A stretch of 64,000 bases of DNA from Chitinophagaceae bacterium (GTDB lineage Bacteria > Bacteroidota > Bacteroidia > Chitinophagales > Chitinophagaceae), in assembly GCA_016722465.1 (NCBI GenBank), contig JADKJC010000004.1, positions 124,001 through 188,000 of the forward strand, written 5' to 3'. The notes under the pieces were generated by a model. The model saw nothing but the letters and a program-made list of their open reading frames with translations, was not told the origin of the DNA and made no database searches. A program made the position numbers and the translations under genes. Below, piece after piece: positions 27,242 to 36,017 of the stretch; within the stretch, counting starts at the first letter, position 1; each line of letters begins with the position of its first letter.

Positions 27242-27892
27242 ATGGATCAAATAAAAGTAGCCATCGCCGATGATCATCAGATATTCCGTAAGGGTGTTAT
27301 CCTTTCCATGCGGCCCTATACCAATATCAAGTTTATATCCGAGGCAGAGAATGGTGAAGAGCTGCTGAAAAAAATAAAAGAAACGGCTCCGGACGTGGTG
27401 TTATGCGATCTTAAAATGCCGGTTAAAGATGGCATTGATACCACCAAGCAAATCACCAAAGAATTTCCAACGATCAGGGTAATCATTCTCACTATGTACG
27501 AGGATGAGCGTTTTGTAGGTCACCTGATGGACTGTGGTGCCGCAGGATATTTATTAAAAAGCACGGAACCTGCCGAAATAAGAAAGGCAGTGATGGAAGT
27601 TATGCGTACAGGATTTTATTTAAATCCTTTTGTCAATAAAGTGCTGATCAAAAAGAATTATAGCAAACAAAAATTCAATCCCTCCCTCAGCACCGAAGTG
27701 GTGATCAGCGACCGGGAGAAAGAGGTGCTTACCCTGGTATGCATGGAATTTACAGCTGTAGAAATTGCCCGAAAAATGGATATCAGCGCCAGGACTGTAG
27801 AAGCGATTAAAGACCGGCTGATGGAACGCTTTGGTGTAAAGAATTCTGTGGGATTAGTTTTCTATGCAATGAAGAACCAGTTGATTGAATGA
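27242..27892 (+). CDS. NarL-family response regulator (module B)
   Basis: The 216-residue protein has a receiver domain with the acidic pair in IADDHQIF and phospho-acceptor Asp56 in VVLCDLKMPVKDG. It also has Thr in ILTMYEDE and Lys in YLLKSTEPAEI. The LuxR HTH is SDREKEVLTLVCMEFTAVE plus ISARTVEAIKDRLMERFG. It is separated from its presumed kinase by 121 bp that hold a -7-like TAAATTTG just upstream of the ATG, so it may have an additional promoter. Confidence 0.93.
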   Translation: MDQIKVAIADDHQIFRKGVILSMRPYTNIKFISEAENGEELLKKIKETAPDVVLCDLKMPVKDGIDTTKQITKEFPTIRVIILTMYEDERFVGHLMDCGAAGYLLKSTEPAEIRKAVMEVMRTGFYLNPFVNKVLIKKNYSKQKFNPSLSTEVVISDREKEVLTLVCMEFTAVEIARKMDISARTVEAIKDRLMERFGVKNSVGLVFYAMKNQLIE

Positions 27893-27961
27893 GTGACCAG
27901 ATTGGTACGAGAGGAAACCGATTGATGACTAACAACTGGTAACTAATCACCGGTAATTAAT

Positions 27962-28372
27962 TTACTGTTCAATCACTTCAATCATCCCCAAATGCCTGGT
28001 TACCAAAAATACACATCGTTTATTTCCGAATGCTTCTGAATAAAAGGGAGGAAGTGCATGTGCACCCTTTTCTTCCAGCGAATGAACGGAGCTTTCAAAC
28101 TCACCTTCGGGGGCAAGGTAACCGGTATGATAAACAGTAATACCCCTGGTAAGCCATTGTTGCAGCTTACTGTTTCCTTCCCAGGGCTCTACCAGTTCGG
28201 TTAATGTACTGCCTGCTTCCTGTTGTACAAAAGTGATATTCACCTGTTGTGAACTGATGGATATCCTGTCATAGATTTTAAAAGGCTTGCCCATCAGTAA
28301 CTCATTTTCATTCAGCCATGCCTGTGTATCGCCTGTTAAAAAGCCATAATGGTGCAAGGTGAGTAGTTGCAT
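27962..28372 (-). CDS. VOC-superfamily (glyoxalase-like) protein
   Basis: The 136-residue protein has the beta-alpha-beta-beta-beta pattern of the vicinal oxygen chelate fold, with a methylmalonyl-CoA-epimerase-like look: LLTLHHYGFLTGDTQAWL at the start, VNITFVQQEAG, TELVEPWEGNS, and ITVYHTGYLAP. Candidate metal ligands are the early histidines (6-7), the Glu of ELVEPW and the His of VYHTGY. Its exact reaction is unknown. The deoxynucleoside kinase gene lies 20 bp upstream on the same strand, suggesting one transcript. Confidence 0.65.
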   Translation of the reverse strand: MQLLTLHHYGFLTGDTQAWLNENELLMGKPFKIYDRISISSQQVNITFVQQEAGSTLTELVEPWEGNSKLQQWLTRGITVYHTGYLAPEGEFESSVHSLEEKGAHALPPFYSEAFGNKRCVFLVTRHLGMIEVIEQ

Positions 28373-28392
28373 CAGCAGAAATAATAAATTGA

Positions 28393-29028
28393 TTAAAACA
28401 AACCAAATAAAGTGGAATCGATCTTGTTGATGACCTGCCCAAAGTGTTCATCATTCTCAGCAAACTTGTTACTGTCTGCATTAATGATCAGCAGTGGGCC
28501 TTCTTTATAATTCTCAATGAATTTTTCGTAGTATTCATTTAACTTTTTCAGGTAGTCAAGCCGTATATTCTCTTCGTATTCCCTGCCCCTTTTCTGGATC
28601 TGAGCTACCAGGGTAGGTACAGAGGCTTTTAAATAAATGAGCAGGTCGGGCGGCTGCACCATTGTTTTAAGCGTTTCAAAAAATTTATAGTAATTGTCAA
28701 AATCCCTTTTGCCCATCAGGCCCATGTCGTGCAGGTTGGGGGCAAAGATGTTGGCATCTTCGTAAATAGTCCTGTCCTGTATCACGGTTTCGGTACCACG
28801 GTGTATTTCAAGTAATTGGTTGAGGCGGCTGTTTAAAAAAAATATCTGCAGGTTAAAGCTCCACCTGGGCATGTCTTCATAAAAATCGTTGAGGTAAGGA
28901 TTATGGTCCACATCTTCAAACTGGGGTATCCATTTATAATGCTTGCTCAGCATTTCAGTCAACGTGGTTTTTCCTGCACCAATATTTCCTGCAATCGCAA
29001 TGTGCTTTGGTTTCTTTGTTTTAGCCAT
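28393..29028 (-). CDS. Deoxynucleoside kinase
   Basis: The 211-residue protein belongs to the dNK/dGK family, which phosphorylates deoxynucleosides in salvage. The P-loop is GNIGAGKT (14-21), the substrate region is FEDVDHNPYLNDFYEDM, and VIQDRTIYEDANIF carries the DRT form of the ERS motif. The lid region has RGREYEENIRLDYL. All core motifs are present and the length is normal. It is followed closely by the VOC-family gene. Confidence 0.93.
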   Translation of the reverse strand: MAKTKKPKHIAIAGNIGAGKTTLTEMLSKHYKWIPQFEDVDHNPYLNDFYEDMPRWSFNLQIFFLNSRLNQLLEIHRGTETVIQDRTIYEDANIFAPNLHDMGLMGKRDFDNYYKFFETLKTMVQPPDLLIYLKASVPTLVAQIQKRGREYEENIRLDYLKKLNEYYEKFIENYKEGPLLIINADSNKFAENDEHFGQVINKIDSTLFGLF

Positions 29029-29186
29029 ATCCCCTGGTCCGCTGGTGGGCGGAGGATTTTAAAAATTAAAAAATTAAAGTGAATGGTATTTCTTAAGGAC
29101 TGAAACTAATTAAAAAATGAATGTATGCAATCTTTAAAACATCACAAACTATTATATACCTGCAATATCATTTTAGGGGAAACCCG

Positions 29187-30188
29187 TTAATAATTCAACC
29201 CGATGGCTTCCCTTACCAGCAGCATGGTTGCCCTTGCACTGGCCCTTGCTTTTTCTGCACCTTTTCTCATAACATCCTTCAGGTAATGCTCATCAGCCAG
29301 GATGGCATTTACTTTGCTCCTGATGGGGGCAATAAAGTTTACCATATCCCCGGCCAGTTGCTTTTTCATATCGCCGTAACGGATGCTGCAATTGTTGTAA
29401 TCATTGTCAAATTTGTTAATCACCTCTTCATTGCTTACCAGTTTCATCAGCCCAAAAATATTCTCAATATAATCAGGTTTGGGAGAGTTGGGTGCTGTTG
29501 GTCCGCCGTCCGTTTTTGTTTTCATCACCTTCTTCCGGATCATATCATCCTCATCTGCCAGGTACAATGTTGCCATCTGGTTTTCGCTTTTGCTCATTTT
29601 GCCGGTACCATCCAGGCTGGGTACTTTCACCAGCTCCTGGTTGTAATTAAAGGCAATGGGTTCAGGAAATACTTCGCCATAGCGATGGTTGAAACGGTTG
29701 GCAAAATTCCTGGCCATTTCAAGGTGCTGTTCCTGGTCTTTACCAACAGGTACATATTTGGCACGGTGTAAAATGATATCGGCTGTTTGCAAAACAGGAT
29801 AGGTAAGTAACCCTGCATTAATATTATCAGGATGCTGCCTGGCCTTGTCTTTAAAAGTCACCGTTTTCTCCAATTCTCCCTTGTATGCCAGCATATTCAG
29901 GTACAGGTACAATTCACTTGTTTCATACACGTGGCTTTGGCAATACAAGGCCACTTTATCGGGATCTAATCCGCAGGCAATATTTTCTGCCAATACCCGG
30001 TGCACATTCTCCTTCAATTCCTTTGTATCTGGATGGGTGGTGAGGGAGTGCAGGTCGGCCACCATAAAGTAGCATTCAAAATCTTCCTGCATCCTTACAT
30101 AATTCCTGATAGCGCCAAAGTAGTTGCCAAGATGTAAAAAACCTGTGGGGCGTATGCCACTCATTACTATTTCTTTCTGATTGCTCAT
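29187..30188 (-). CDS. trpS: Tryptophan--tRNA ligase
   Basis: The class I synthetase that charges tRNA-Trp. The 333-residue length is normal. The HIGH-like motif is HLGN (19-22) inside SGIRPTGFLHLGNYFGAI. The KMSKS loop is intact in GTGKMSKSENQ. The segment VPVGKDQEQHLEMARNFANR is also typical of TrpRS. The ATG complementary to 30186-30188 gives MSNQKEIVMSG, and a TATCTTCG -7-like element stands shortly upstream. Confidence 0.96.
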   Translation of the reverse strand: MSNQKEIVMSGIRPTGFLHLGNYFGAIRNYVRMQEDFECYFMVADLHSLTTHPDTKELKENVHRVLAENIACGLDPDKVALYCQSHVYETSELYLYLNMLAYKGELEKTVTFKDKARQHPDNINAGLLTYPVLQTADIILHRAKYVPVGKDQEQHLEMARNFANRFNHRYGEVFPEPIAFNYNQELVKVPSLDGTGKMSKSENQMATLYLADEDDMIRKKVMKTKTDGGPTAPNSPKPDYIENIFGLMKLVSNEEVINKFDNDYNNCSIRYGDMKKQLAGDMVNFIAPIRSKVNAILADEHYLKDVMRKGAEKARASARATMLLVREAIGLNY

Positions 30189-30381
30189 AAGGGTGGCGAA
30201 GATAAGAAAATTGTGAATGGTGAATTGTCAATCGTGAATGGTGAATCGTGAAATGTCAAAAACTGGTGTACAGTTTTGCTGCAGGTGATTTAAAATGACT
30301 GGTCACCGATCACTTGTCACTTCCTCCCAGCCATTTATCCAATAATCTTTTCATCTGCGGTGAATGCTTTATTTTTGTTTG

Positions 30382-30672
30382 ATGGAAGTAAATAATGAAA
30401 TGGTGGATAAGCTGGCGCACCTGGCAAGGCTGCAGTTTGATGAAACGGAAAAAGCGGCCATTAAAACAGACCTGCAGCGCATGATACAGTTTGTTGAGAA
30501 ACTGAATGAGCTGGATACCACTGGTGTAGCGCCTTTGCTGCACATGAGCGATAGCGTAAATGTATTGAGGGAAGATGAAGTAAAAGGAAGTATTGAAAGA
30601 ACGGAAGGTTTGAAAAATGCGCCGCTACAGGATGGCGTATTTTTTAAAGTGCCGAAAGTGATAAAAAAGTGA
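30382..30672 (+). CDS. gatC: Asp-tRNA(Asn)/Glu-tRNA(Gln) amidotransferase subunit GatC
   Basis: GatC stabilises the GatCAB complex that amidates misacylated tRNAs. The 96-residue protein has the family core VDKLAHLARLQFDETEK and the middle LNELDTTGVAPLLHM. The C-terminal end is NAPLQDGVFFKVPKVIKK. The ATG at 30382 (MEVNNEMVDK) is preferred over the in-frame one at 30364, whose six extra residues are not family-like. gatA and gatB are not in the window. Confidence 0.93.
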   Translation: MEVNNEMVDKLAHLARLQFDETEKAAIKTDLQRMIQFVEKLNELDTTGVAPLLHMSDSVNVLREDEVKGSIERTEGLKNAPLQDGVFFKVPKVIKK

Positions 30673-30741
30673 TCAGTGAAAAGTTCGCTGAACATTTCAT
30701 TGCGTTGCTGTCGTGACCAATCAACCAACAAATAAACCACT

Positions 30742-31455
30742 ATGCAGGGCATCATCCATTTAGAAAATATTTGCAAGAGTTATTTTATGGGCAAGGAGCC
30801 TTTACCTGTGTTAAAAGGCATCAACCTGGACATTTACAAAAATGAATTTGTTGCATTGATGGGGCCCAGCGGTTCCGGCAAATCAACCTTGATGAATATC
30901 CTTGGTTGCCTGGATTCACCTACGAGTGGCAGGTATATTTTAAACGGGAAGGATGTGAGCCGCATGATCGACAATGACCTGGCAGAGGTAAGGAATAAAG
31001 AAATTGGTTTTGTATTTCAGCAATTCAATTTATTGCCCAGGTTAACAGCATTAGAAAATGTGGCGCTGCCGCTCATTTACAGCGGTGTTAATAAAAAAGA
31101 CCGGGCAGACAGGGCCATGGCCGTATTGCAGAAAGTAAAACTGGAAGACAGGAGCCATCATAAACCCAATGAGCTGAGTGGCGGGCAATGCCAGCGGGTG
31201 GCCATTGCAAGGGCACTCATCAACAACCCTGCGATCATTCTGGCAGATGAGCCAACCGGTAACCTTGATTCGAAAACATCTTACGAGATCATGGATATCC
31301 TGGGCAAAATTCACGATGACGGCAATACCGTGATACTGGTAACCCATGAAGAAGACATTTCTCATTTTGCACACCGCATCATCCGTTTAAAAGATGGATT
31401 GGTGGAAACAGACCTTGTGAATGCCAATCCATCCGTGATAGCGCAACATGCTTAG
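30742..31455 (+). CDS. ABC transporter ATP-binding protein (MacB/LolD type)
   Basis: The 237-residue ATPase shows Walker [10 protein letters not shown] (43-51), the Q loop in [12 protein letters not shown], and the signature LSGGQCQR. Walker B is IILADEP and the H loop is TVILVTHEE. The overall sequence matches the MacB/LolD group of ATPases that energise FtsX/MacB-type permeases. No permease gene lies beside it, so its membrane partner must be encoded elsewhere. It precedes the cobalamin adenosyltransferase gene. Confidence 0.93.
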   Translation: MQGIIHLENICKSYFMGKEPLPVLKGINLDIYKNEFVALMGPSGSGKSTLMNILGCLDSPTSGRYILNGKDVSRMIDNDLAEVRNKEIGFVFQQFNLLPRLTALENVALPLIYSGVNKKDRADRAMAVLQKVKLEDRSHHKPNELSGGQCQRVAIARALINNPAIILADEPTGNLDSKTSYEIMDILGKIHDDGNTVILVTHEEDISHFAHRIIRLKDGLVETDLVNANPSVIAQHA

Positions 31456-31535
31456 TGCCTGGGAAATTTATTTCCCGGCATAAAAACTATTCCGTATTTT
31501 TTTTGTTCAGCTTACTCATCAATAAATACCATAGA

Positions 31536-32102
31536 ATGGCGCTTAAGATATATACTAAAACAGGGGATCTTGGTAAAACAAGCCTGATCGGAGGAACAAA
31601 AGTGCCGAAGAGCCATTTGCGTATTGAAACCTATGGAACGGTGGATGAGCTGAATTCTTACATTGGCCTGGTGGGGGATATGATTACAGATCTGCAAAGC
31701 AAAACTGTTTTAAAAGAAGTGCAGGACCGTTTGTTTACCGTGGGTTCGTCACTTGCCTGCGACCCCGATAAAGAACCATTGATGAAAATTCCCGATTTAA
31801 AGGAATGTGATGTTGAACTGCTGGAAAAAGAAATTGACCGCATGAATGAATCCTTGCCGCCAATGAAATTCTTTGTACTGCCCGGCGGCCATCCTGCAGT
31901 ATCAACCCTGCACGTAGTGCGTTGTGTTTGCAGGCGTGCAGAAAGGCTTTGTGTGAATATGCAGGAGCATGAATTGTTTGTAGATACACTCGTGATAAAA
32001 TACATCAACCGCCTCAGCGATTATTTGTTTGTACTGGCAAGGTATACAGGCCTTTTATTGGGTGTATCCGAAGTGCCGTGGAAACCGAGGATTAATGGAT
32101 AG
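31536..32102 (+). CDS. Cob(I)yrinic acid a,c-diamide adenosyltransferase (PduO type)
   Basis: This enzyme transfers the adenosyl group of ATP to cob(I)alamin, making coenzyme B12. The 188-residue protein has the ATP-binding N-terminus KIYTKTGDLGKTSLIGG, then ETYGTVDELNSYIGL. The conserved cobalamin/ATP helix VVRCVCRRAERLCV and the end NRLSDYLFVLARY are also present. An in-frame ATG at 31455 would add 27 non-homologous residues, so the start at 31536 is taken. Confidence 0.94.
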   Translation: MALKIYTKTGDLGKTSLIGGTKVPKSHLRIETYGTVDELNSYIGLVGDMITDLQSKTVLKEVQDRLFTVGSSLACDPDKEPLMKIPDLKECDVELLEKEIDRMNESLPPMKFFVLPGGHPAVSTLHVVRCVCRRAERLCVNMQEHELFVDTLVIKYINRLSDYLFVLARYTGLLLGVSEVPWKPRING

Positions 32103-32164
32103 TTGAAAATTGAAAATAGATAAATTTTCGCAACCAAATATCCTGCATCATTCTCCACTTTCCA

Positions 32165-32824
32165 TTATCCATTCTCCATCATCTTCCCGTCTTTCATATG
32201 CAATACCCGGTCGCTCAGTTGCGCCAGTTCCTCGTTGTGAGTAACAATTAAAAAGGTTTGATTGAATTGGCTCCTGAGGTCGATGAAAAGCTGGTGCAAC
32301 TCTCTTGCCTTTGCGCTGTCCAGGTTGCCCGTAGGTTCATCGGCCATGATAATGGAGGGATTATTGATGAGTGCCCTTGCAACTGCCACCCGTTGCTGTT
32401 CGCCACCCGACAATTGCTGGGGTTTGTTATCGAGACGGTCGCCAAGGCCCAAAGTGGTTAAAATAGCGGTGGCATTGTCTGTTACTTCTTTTTTCTTTCT
32501 GCCGGCAATCCAGCCCGGGATACACACATTTTCCACCGCTGTAAACTCCGGCAGCAGGTGGTGAAACTGGAAAACGAAGCCAATATGTTTGTTCCTGAAA
32601 GCTGCTAATTGGTTGCCTTTCAGGTTTTCAATTTGCTGTCCCGCCAATGAAATCGATCCGTTGTCTGCTTTGTCTAAAGTACCCAAAATGTGGAGCAGCG
32701 TGCTTTTCCCTGCGCCGGATGAACCTACGATACTTACAATTTCCCCTTTTTGTATCTCAATATCCACCGATTTCAAAACGGGCAGGGGGCCATAATTTTT
32801 CCTGATATTCCGGGCGGTAAGCAT
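32165..32824 (-). CDS. lolD: Lipoprotein-releasing system ATP-binding protein LolD
   Basis: LolD powers extraction of lipoproteins from the inner membrane. The 219-residue protein has Walker A GSSGAGKST (34-42), FVFQFHHLLPEFTAVENV with the Q loop, and signature LSGGEQQR. Walker B is IIMADEP and the H loop is FLIVTHNEEL. The FQFHHLLPEF segment is typical of LolD. The permease LolCE is not adjacent. Confidence 0.92.
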   Translation of the reverse strand: MLTARNIRKNYGPLPVLKSVDIEIQKGEIVSIVGSSGAGKSTLLHILGTLDKADNGSISLAGQQIENLKGNQLAAFRNKHIGFVFQFHHLLPEFTAVENVCIPGWIAGRKKKEVTDNATAILTTLGLGDRLDNKPQQLSGGEQQRVAVARALINNPSIIMADEPTGNLDSAKARELHQLFIDLRSQFNQTFLIVTHNEELAQLSDRVLHMKDGKMMENG

Positions 32825-32918
32825 TGAATAAAATATTTGAATATTTATAACGTTACATTAATTCAACGGCAATATATTGATTCTTGTTTTATTAAATGGG
32901 ACGGTTTCAAAAAACACA

Positions 32919-32949
32919 TTTGGTAAATTCAGTCAAACTTCTACATTTG
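32919..32949 (+). promoter_or_regulatory. Strong Bacteroidota promoter for DUF2795 gene
   Basis: TTTG (32919-32922) and TACATTTG (32942-32949) are separated by exactly 19 bp, a perfect match to the Bacteroidota consensus. The expected start site is near 32955, 18 bp ahead of the ATG. Confidence 0.8.
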
Positions 32950-32972
32950 CAAAAAAATAAACCGATTAAACA

Positions 32973-33197
32973 ATGTTCTGGACACTTGAATTAGCCTCAC
33001 ATTTAGAGGATGCACCCTGGCCGGCTACCAAAGACGAACTGATCGATTATTCGATCCGTAGTGGCGCACCTATTGAGGTGATAGAAAACCTGCAGGAGCT
33101 GGAAGATGAAGGCGGTGATGTGTATGAAAGCCTTGAAGACATCTGGCCGGATTATCCAAGCCAGGAAGATTTCTTCTTTAATGAAGATGAATACTAA
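32973..33197 (+). CDS. DUF2795-family small acidic protein
   Basis: The 74-residue acidic protein starts MFWTLELASHLEDAPWPATK and holds DELIDYSIRSGAPIEVIENL, as in the DUF2795 family common in Bacteroidota. Its tail is very acidic (WPDYPSQEDFFFNEDEY). Function is not known. It is a monocistronic gene with a consensus promoter and a clear terminator, which suggests substantial expression. Confidence 0.88.
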   Translation: MFWTLELASHLEDAPWPATKDELIDYSIRSGAPIEVIENLQELEDEGGDVYESLEDIWPDYPSQEDFFFNEDEY

Positions 33198-33245
33198 AGC
33201 CCATCTTCACCAATTGCACTCAACGGTTGGTGAAAGCAAATAATC

Positions 33246-33270
33246 AAAGCCACCAACCAATGGTGGCTTT
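33246..33270. terminator. Bidirectional terminator
   Basis: AAAGCCACCA (33246-33255) and TGGTGGCTTT (33261-33270) form a perfect 10-bp stem between the convergent DUF2795 and mqnD genes. T-rich sequence follows on the plus strand. Confidence 0.8.
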
Positions 33271-33274
33271 TACT

Positions 33275-34108
33275 TTATGGGATAGTGTGTATAAAAATAT
33301 CGTTGCTGCTGCCGGTATGGTGCAGGTTACTGTAAACAGTCAATAATTTCTTCACTGCATTTCTCCCTTCTGCTTTCAGGTTGAGTGAATATTCATTCAC
33401 ATACAAATCAATGTGCTTTCTCATCACCTCCTCACTCATTTCCTGTGCATGCATCCTGGTATAATCATTCAATGCAGGGTAATTGCTGAAGGCATGTTCA
33501 ATACTTTTTCTGATGAGGGCATCTATCTTTTGCTGAACAGGCAATTCAATTTTCCTATTGATAACAATGCCTCCCAAAGGGATCGGGCTACCGGTTTCTT
33601 TTTCCCAGTAATCACCCAGGTCAATTATTTTTTTCAATCCCTTTGCTTCGTAGGTAAAACGGTTCTCATGAATGATCACTCCCAAACCTTTGCCTGCCAG
33701 CACAAAATCCTCGATTTCATCATAGCGTAAAAAAACTTTGTTTGTTGCGTTGGGAAATGCCAGTGAAAAAAGTAAGTGGGCAGTGGTGTTTTCCCCGGGT
33801 ATTGCCACCAGGCAGTCTTCCACATTGTTTATTTTCCATTTTCCATTTTCAATTAGCAAAGGGCCCACACCTCTTCCCAGTGCACTGCCACTGTTTAGCA
33901 AAACGTATTTTTCCAGCACCAATGGCAACACAGCGTAACTTAATTTGGTGATGTCCAGTTTTCCTTCCAATGCCCATTTGTTCAGGGTTTGTACATCTTC
34001 CAGTACAACATCAAATTCAATACCCTCTCCATCAATTTTATTATTGACCAATGCATCAAAAATAAAAGTATCGTTGGGGCAGGGGGAGAAGCCGAGGGTG
34101 AGTTTCAT
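33275..34108 (-). CDS. mqnD: 1,4-dihydroxy-6-naphthoate synthase MqnD
   Basis: MqnD cleaves cyclic dehypoxanthine futalosine to 1,4-dihydroxy-6-naphthoate in the futalosine route to menaquinone. The 277-residue protein has the family opening LTLGFSPCPNDTFIFDALV and ITKLSYAVLPLVLEKY. It also has GRGVGPLL, VAIPGENTTAHLL and LGVIIHENRFTY. mqnB is encoded 66 bp upstream on the same strand, forming a two-gene pathway cluster. Confidence 0.93.
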   Translation of the reverse strand: MKLTLGFSPCPNDTFIFDALVNNKIDGEGIEFDVVLEDVQTLNKWALEGKLDITKLSYAVLPLVLEKYVLLNSGSALGRGVGPLLIENGKWKINNVEDCLVAIPGENTTAHLLFSLAFPNATNKVFLRYDEIEDFVLAGKGLGVIIHENRFTYEAKGLKKIIDLGDYWEKETGSPIPLGGIVINRKIELPVQQKIDALIRKSIEHAFSNYPALNDYTRMHAQEMSEEVMRKHIDLYVNEYSLNLKAEGRNAVKKLLTVYSNLHHTGSSNDIFIHTIP

Positions 34109-34174
34109 TTGTTTGAATGGTTGTATGGTTTTATTGCTGAATTGTTGAGGTGCTTCTATTATTAAAAGCCGGTA

Positions 34175-34828
34175 TCAATAATTCAATAACAACTGTTGCA
34201 GTTCAATGTTCAGGTTTTCAACAGCTGTTTTCATTTGCCATTTGCTTTTGTCTCTTTCTCCCACTTCGTTGCTGATGCTTCTTAACTGCAGGAAGGGAAC
34301 TTGCTGCTGCAGGCATACATAATGCAATGCCGCACCTTCCATGGTTTCTGTTTGCGGAGAAAATGTACCTGTTAATTGCTGTTTTTGAAAGAGGCTGTCG
34401 CTTACTTTATTGATGGTAACAGATCGTACTACCGGCAGGGGCGAATTGTTTAACAGGGGATGCTGGTTGATCAGCCATCCGTCTGTAAAAGGAAAATGAT
34501 TTTTACCTGCAAAGCCTGCGTCAAATACCGTTGTAAATACTCCCTTTTCTTCCATGCCTGTATCTCCAAATGTATCATACTTAACTAAAACGGTTTCTCC
34601 TGCTGCAGCATCCTGGTAGCTAAAGCTTCCGGCAATACCAGCCTGTATCACCAGATCGGGTTGCTGTTGAAGCATAGCGCAGGTTAGCAGGTAGGTAGCC
34701 GGTACCGGGCCTATACCGGTAATTAAAATCTCCACTTCATGATTATTGAAAACAAACCCTTTTTTCTCCAGTAACTCTAGTGTTGGCTCTATTTCAAAAG
34801 TAGTGGCGGCAGTTAAGAGGATTGACAT
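34175..34828 (-). CDS. mqnB: Futalosine hydrolase MqnB
   Basis: MqnB removes hypoxanthine from futalosine, one step ahead of the MqnC/MqnD reactions. The 217-residue protein has the nucleosidase fold: ILLTAATTFEIEPTLELL, VEILITGIGPVPATYLL, VIQAGIAGSFS and TETMEGAALHYVCLQ. The Glu of METMEGA-type motif is present. The end of the protein (VGERDKSKWQMKTAVENL) is also typical. It is divergent from the QueD paralogue at 34933. Confidence 0.9.
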   Translation of the reverse strand: MSILLTAATTFEIEPTLELLEKKGFVFNNHEVEILITGIGPVPATYLLTCAMLQQQPDLVIQAGIAGSFSYQDAAAGETVLVKYDTFGDTGMEEKGVFTTVFDAGFAGKNHFPFTDGWLINQHPLLNNSPLPVVRSVTINKVSDSLFQKQQLTGTFSPQTETMEGAALHYVCLQQQVPFLQLRSISNEVGERDKSKWQMKTAVENLNIELQQLLLNY

Positions 34829-34932
34829 GCCGCAAAATTCGGGTTAAAACCTGCTGCCACCAAGTTTTTCAATCAAACTTCCCATTTTGGCTGTAAGCGG
34901 TTAACTTTGCCGAAATTTTTTTAAAACAGGGA

Positions 34933-35343
34933 ATGGTTTACATTACAAGGATAGAACATTTTAACGCCGCTCATAAATTGTACAACCCGGCCTGGAGCAG
35001 GGAACAAAATGATGCAGTGTTTGGTAAATGTGCCAATGATAACTGGCATGGCCACAATTTTGAATTACATGTAACCATAAAAGGCACTCCCAATCCTGAT
35101 ACAGGGTTTGTGTACGATGTGAAAAGGCTGAGTGTAATTGTGCAGGAGCATGTGATTGAAAAGCTGGACCATAAAAACCTTAATATGGATGTGGATTTTA
35201 TGGCGGGTAAATTGTGCTCCATCGAAAACCTTGTAATTAGTATCTGGCAGCAACTGGTGCCACATCTTCCACAGGGGGTGCAACTTCATCGTCTTAAACT
35301 CACCGAAACACCCCGGATATTTGTTGAGTACTACGGAGATTAA
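34933..35343 (+). CDS. queD: 6-pyruvoyl-tetrahydropterin/6-carboxytetrahydropterin synthase, paralogue 1
   Basis: A PTPS/QueD enzyme of 136 residues. The zinc-binding histidines lie in FNAAHKLYN and WHGHNFEL, and the catalytic Cys is in VFGKCAND. The conserved Glu lies in the end TETPRIFVEYYG. It converts dihydroneopterin triphosphate, the FolE product. A second paralogue follows at 35517 and folE at 36018, all on the same strand, so this is a pterin/queuosine precursor cluster. Which paralogue makes carboxytetrahydropterin is not clear from sequence. Confidence 0.88.
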   Translation: MVYITRIEHFNAAHKLYNPAWSREQNDAVFGKCANDNWHGHNFELHVTIKGTPNPDTGFVYDVKRLSVIVQEHVIEKLDHKNLNMDVDFMAGKLCSIENLVISIWQQLVPHLPQGVQLHRLKLTETPRIFVEYYGD

Positions 35344-35367
35344 ATTGTTGTTTGCAACAAACAATTT
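35342..35367. repeat. Small hairpin between the two QueD genes
   Basis: AAATTGTT (35342-35349) and AACAATTT (35360-35367) form an 8-bp AT-rich stem right at the stop codon of the first QueD gene. It may be a weak terminator. Confidence 0.35.
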
Positions 35368-35516
35368 GTACTTTTAAATGTAATAGCTACCTCAAGCTGT
35401 ATTGTTTGAACAGCAAACTTCTGTTATAACATGCAGTGTAGTTCATCCTGGTATATAATAGTGGATTGATTTGTTTGCTGTCCAACCATTTTATTATTAC
35501 CTGTTATATTTTTTAT

Positions 35517-35933
35517 ATGGCTAACAAAGTAGCAGTTTTTCGTAAAGAACATTTTAATGCAGCCCATCGTTTGCACAATCCGTTGTGGGATGAAGCTACC
35601 AATGATAAAGTGTTTGGCAAATGCAACAATCCCCATTATCATGGTCATAATTATGAGCTCATCGTTAAACTGACAGGAGTGCCTGATCCTGCCACCGGTT
35701 ATGTGTATGATCTTAAATTGTTAAGTGACCTGGTGAGAGATGAAATACTGGAGCGGTTTGATCACAGGAACCTTAATCTTGATACGGTGGAGTTTAAAGA
35801 CCTCAATCCAACCGCTGAAAATATTGCGGTGGTAATTTATGATATCTTAAGGGAAAAAATTGCAAAGGAACTGGATCTTCACATCAGGTTGTATGAAACA
35901 GAGCGGAATTTTGTAGAGTACCCGGCGATATAA
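35517..35933 (+). CDS. queD: 6-pyruvoyl-tetrahydropterin/6-carboxytetrahydropterin synthase, paralogue 2
   Basis: The 138-residue protein is plainly a paralogue of the one at 34933: FNAAHRLHNPLWDEATNDKV, VFGKCNNPHYHGHNYEL, DPATGYVYDLKLLSDLV and YETERNFVEY. All zinc histidines, the catalytic Cys and the terminal Glu are kept. The start is the ATG at 35517 (MANKVAVFRKEHF); an earlier in-frame ATG gives an unrelated hydrophobic extension. It is followed after 84 bp by folE. Retention of two intact copies suggests different products or substrates. Confidence 0.88.
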   Translation: MANKVAVFRKEHFNAAHRLHNPLWDEATNDKVFGKCNNPHYHGHNYELIVKLTGVPDPATGYVYDLKLLSDLVRDEILERFDHRNLNLDTVEFKDLNPTAENIAVVIYDILREKIAKELDLHIRLYETERNFVEYPAI

Positions 35934-36017
35934 TAAATGATGAGATGATGATACATGTGTTGTAATAATTTCTAACACATGATGTTTCACTGCTAACAAA
36001 AAATACAAGAAAAAACA

